NCBI GenBank assembly: GCA_947579665.1
Contig: CANPUZ010000059.1
Location: forward strand, 620,001 to 684,000
Source of the DNA: Sympetrum striolatum
Taxonomy: Eukaryota; Arthropoda; Insecta; Odonata; Libellulidae
Length of the DNA: 64,000 nt
Reading direction: 5' to 3'
Every line of letters begins with the position of its first letter. The stretch's first letter is position 1. The position numbers were made by a program, and so were the translations under genes. This document shows positions 62,472-64,000 of this stretch, in pieces. The notes beneath the pieces are model-generated. The model worked only from the letters and a program-made list of their open reading frames with translations, made no database searches and had not been told where the DNA came from.

Positions 62472-64000
62472 GAATGGGGTGCTTATAAAAACATTATTGA
62501 TAAAGGTCTACTGGTTTACCTACCTTAAAATATCCACCTGAACCTACCTGTGGAAGAAGAAATAGGTAAAATGCATAGGAAAAGCAGCACATTCTAAATT
62601 GCTCTGGCAACATAAGTCATTCTGTACCTATTGATCAATACTCAATAACCATCACTTACTACCAAGCTGAGATGTGGTAGAAATTGTTAAACCAGATACT
62701 ACAGGTTAGTTTGGTAAGGTTCGTGCAGGCTCTCCTCTTGAACAATCTAAGGTAACTCTATAATCATTTCAAAGATCCTCATTTCAATATAGGTGTAACA
62801 CTAAGCATCCAAAATTGTAATTGCCTTATTTGGCTGCCTTGTAAATATCTAACAGGATCTTCTCTTATTACTGGAATATCAATTGGAATATATATTATAT
62901 TTAATATATTATGTGTTTGTCCTATTATTCATGTATAGAATATGCACTGAATTTCCTCAAATAATACGAGAAGCTCCAGAGTGTTCCAGCTTGGAAGTAA
63001 AGTGGAGAATGGTGGAAATGGACAACTACTGTCTACAGTATGGGACATTTGCTTAAGAGGGACACCACATTGCTGATAAATTCGTTGGAAGAATGGACAA
63101 GGCCTCTCCACGGCTCCTGTGGAGAGCGAGGGAAGTATAACGGCAGCCACTGAGTGCTTTAAGGGTAGCTTCAGAGTAAGATATTATTACATATATTTTT
63201 TTCAATTCATTGTTTTGAAATGCGTCTCTAAGTTTTCCAAAACAATGTATGACCTAATTATTTCTTTGATCAAGTTCCAATGGGGTTATGTCACGTCAAT
63301 TTTCTGTTTTTAATCGGTAATGATAAGTTAATTTGGTTTCAAGGTTGATACAGTGGATTTAGGATGTGTGATGGGGAAAACAAGACATTTTTTTCATAAG
63401 CTCTTGCTCCAATTTGCCTCTGTTGAATTGTTGTGGCTTTCTGTTAGTTCTGTAGAAAGTACTGTTAAATCCTGTCATTTCAAACTATGTTTGCTCCGGC
63501 TTTTCCTTTCATATTGCTCTATGCTAGATTGGGGTCTCTAGGTTTTCCAAAACAATGTATGACCTAATTATTTCTTTTATCAAGTTTCAATGGTGTTATG
63601 TCATGTCAATTTATGTTTTTAATCGGTAATGATAAGTTAATTGAGTTAAAAGGATGATACAGTGGATTTAGGATGTGTGATGGGGAAAAAAAGCCATTTT
63701 TTTCATAAGCTCTTGCTCCAATTTGCCTCTGTTGAATTGTTGTGGCTTTCTGTTAGTTCTGTAGAAAGTACTGTTAAATCCTGTCATTTCAAACTTTGTT
63801 TGCTCCGGCTTTTCCTTTCATATTGCTCTATGCTAGATTGGGGTCTCTAGGTTTTCCAAAACAATGTATGACCTAATTATTTCTTTTATCAAGTTTCAAT
63901 GGTGTTATGTCATGTCAATTTATGTTTTAAATCGGTAATGATAAGTTAATTGGGTTAAAAGGATGATACAGTGGATTTTGGATGTGTGATGGGGAAAACA
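62472..64000. repeat. Array unit 6, type A, truncated by the window
   Basis: Matches unit 4 at a 9,888-bp offset but carries an extra 309-bp subrepeat before the sequence ends. Confidence 0.9.

Larger units (their letters stand above)
37645..64000. repeat. Tandem array of ~4.94-kb units, A-B higher-order repeat
   Basis: Measured between identical exon-like landmarks, successive unit lengths are 4,754, 4,150, 4,946, 4,943 and 4,945 bp, then a partial unit cut by the window end. Alternate units share diagnostic variants, so A and B alternate with a ~9,889-bp period. Many short open frames recur in every unit simply because the DNA is duplicated. Confidence 0.95.

Noticed and set aside
39191..63850. 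Dozens of 60-112-codon frames repeated in each array unit
   Set aside because: Frames occur on both strands, some are broken by indels between units, and no motif is recognised. Copying alone explains their recurrence.

Overview
The window looks like intergenic and repeat-rich DNA from an arthropod nuclear genome, most likely an insect or a relative. The evidence is AT-rich sequence, GT-AG exon-like segments, decayed non-LTR retrotransposons, tRNA-derived SINEs, minisatellites, and one promoter with the arthropod Inr plus DPE arrangement. I see no clearly intact protein-coding gene of normal length. No bacterial, organellar or viral genes were recognised.

Region 1 (1-10,720) is a graveyard of mobile and decayed coding sequence, read on the minus strand. 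It holds a broken P-loop NTPase/ankyrin-repeat gene (about 699-4,018), abutted by the 5' part of a non-LTR retrotransposon (4,046-6,180), then a second reverse transcriptase fragment (6,270-6,620) and a psq-type helix-turn-helix fragment (6,704-6,886). After these come a ~30-bp minisatellite (7,735-8,362), a C-rich 27-bp minisatellite whose minus strand is a string of G-quadruplex motifs (9,333-9,764), a 267-bp tandem duplication, and one convincing terminal exon of an unidentified gene (10,597-10,710).

Region 2 (12,200-36,100) has inverted symmetry at several scales. A large inverted repeat has arms at about 18,475-23,015 and 24,600-28,735. Near its inner edges each arm carries the same 121-nt first exon, downstream of a CCAAT box and an Inr/DPE core promoter, and the two point outward (head to head). 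Each arm also carries a matching second exon. Outside the arms, related exon-like modules recur on the minus strand on the left (12.3-16.0 kb) and on the plus strand on the right (34.8-36.1 kb). The best preserved pair (16,017-15,905 joined to 14,711-14,610) gives a 69-residue reading frame across a phase-compatible intron. I interpret this as a decaying, inverted cluster of a small multi-exon gene family that I do not recognise. tRNA-derived elements, several built as head-to-head hairpins, and a MITE-like element have inserted or been co-amplified here.

Region 3 (37,645-64,000) is a long tandem array. The basic unit is ~4.94 kb, arranged as an alternating A-B higher-order repeat of ~9.89 kb. 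Inside each unit are a ~792-bp internal duplication, 307-309-bp subrepeats of variable number, degenerate ~110-bp hairpin modules and degenerate tRNA-like segments. One unit (43,488-47,637) is shortened by ~793 bp through a visible crossover between the internal duplicates. The array runs off the end of the window.

The parts do not form a pathway. The biology on view is genome dynamics (inverted duplication, unequal exchange, SINE/LINE/MITE insertion) acting on small decaying gene copies. All identities rest on reading the sequence by eye; no database search was possible.
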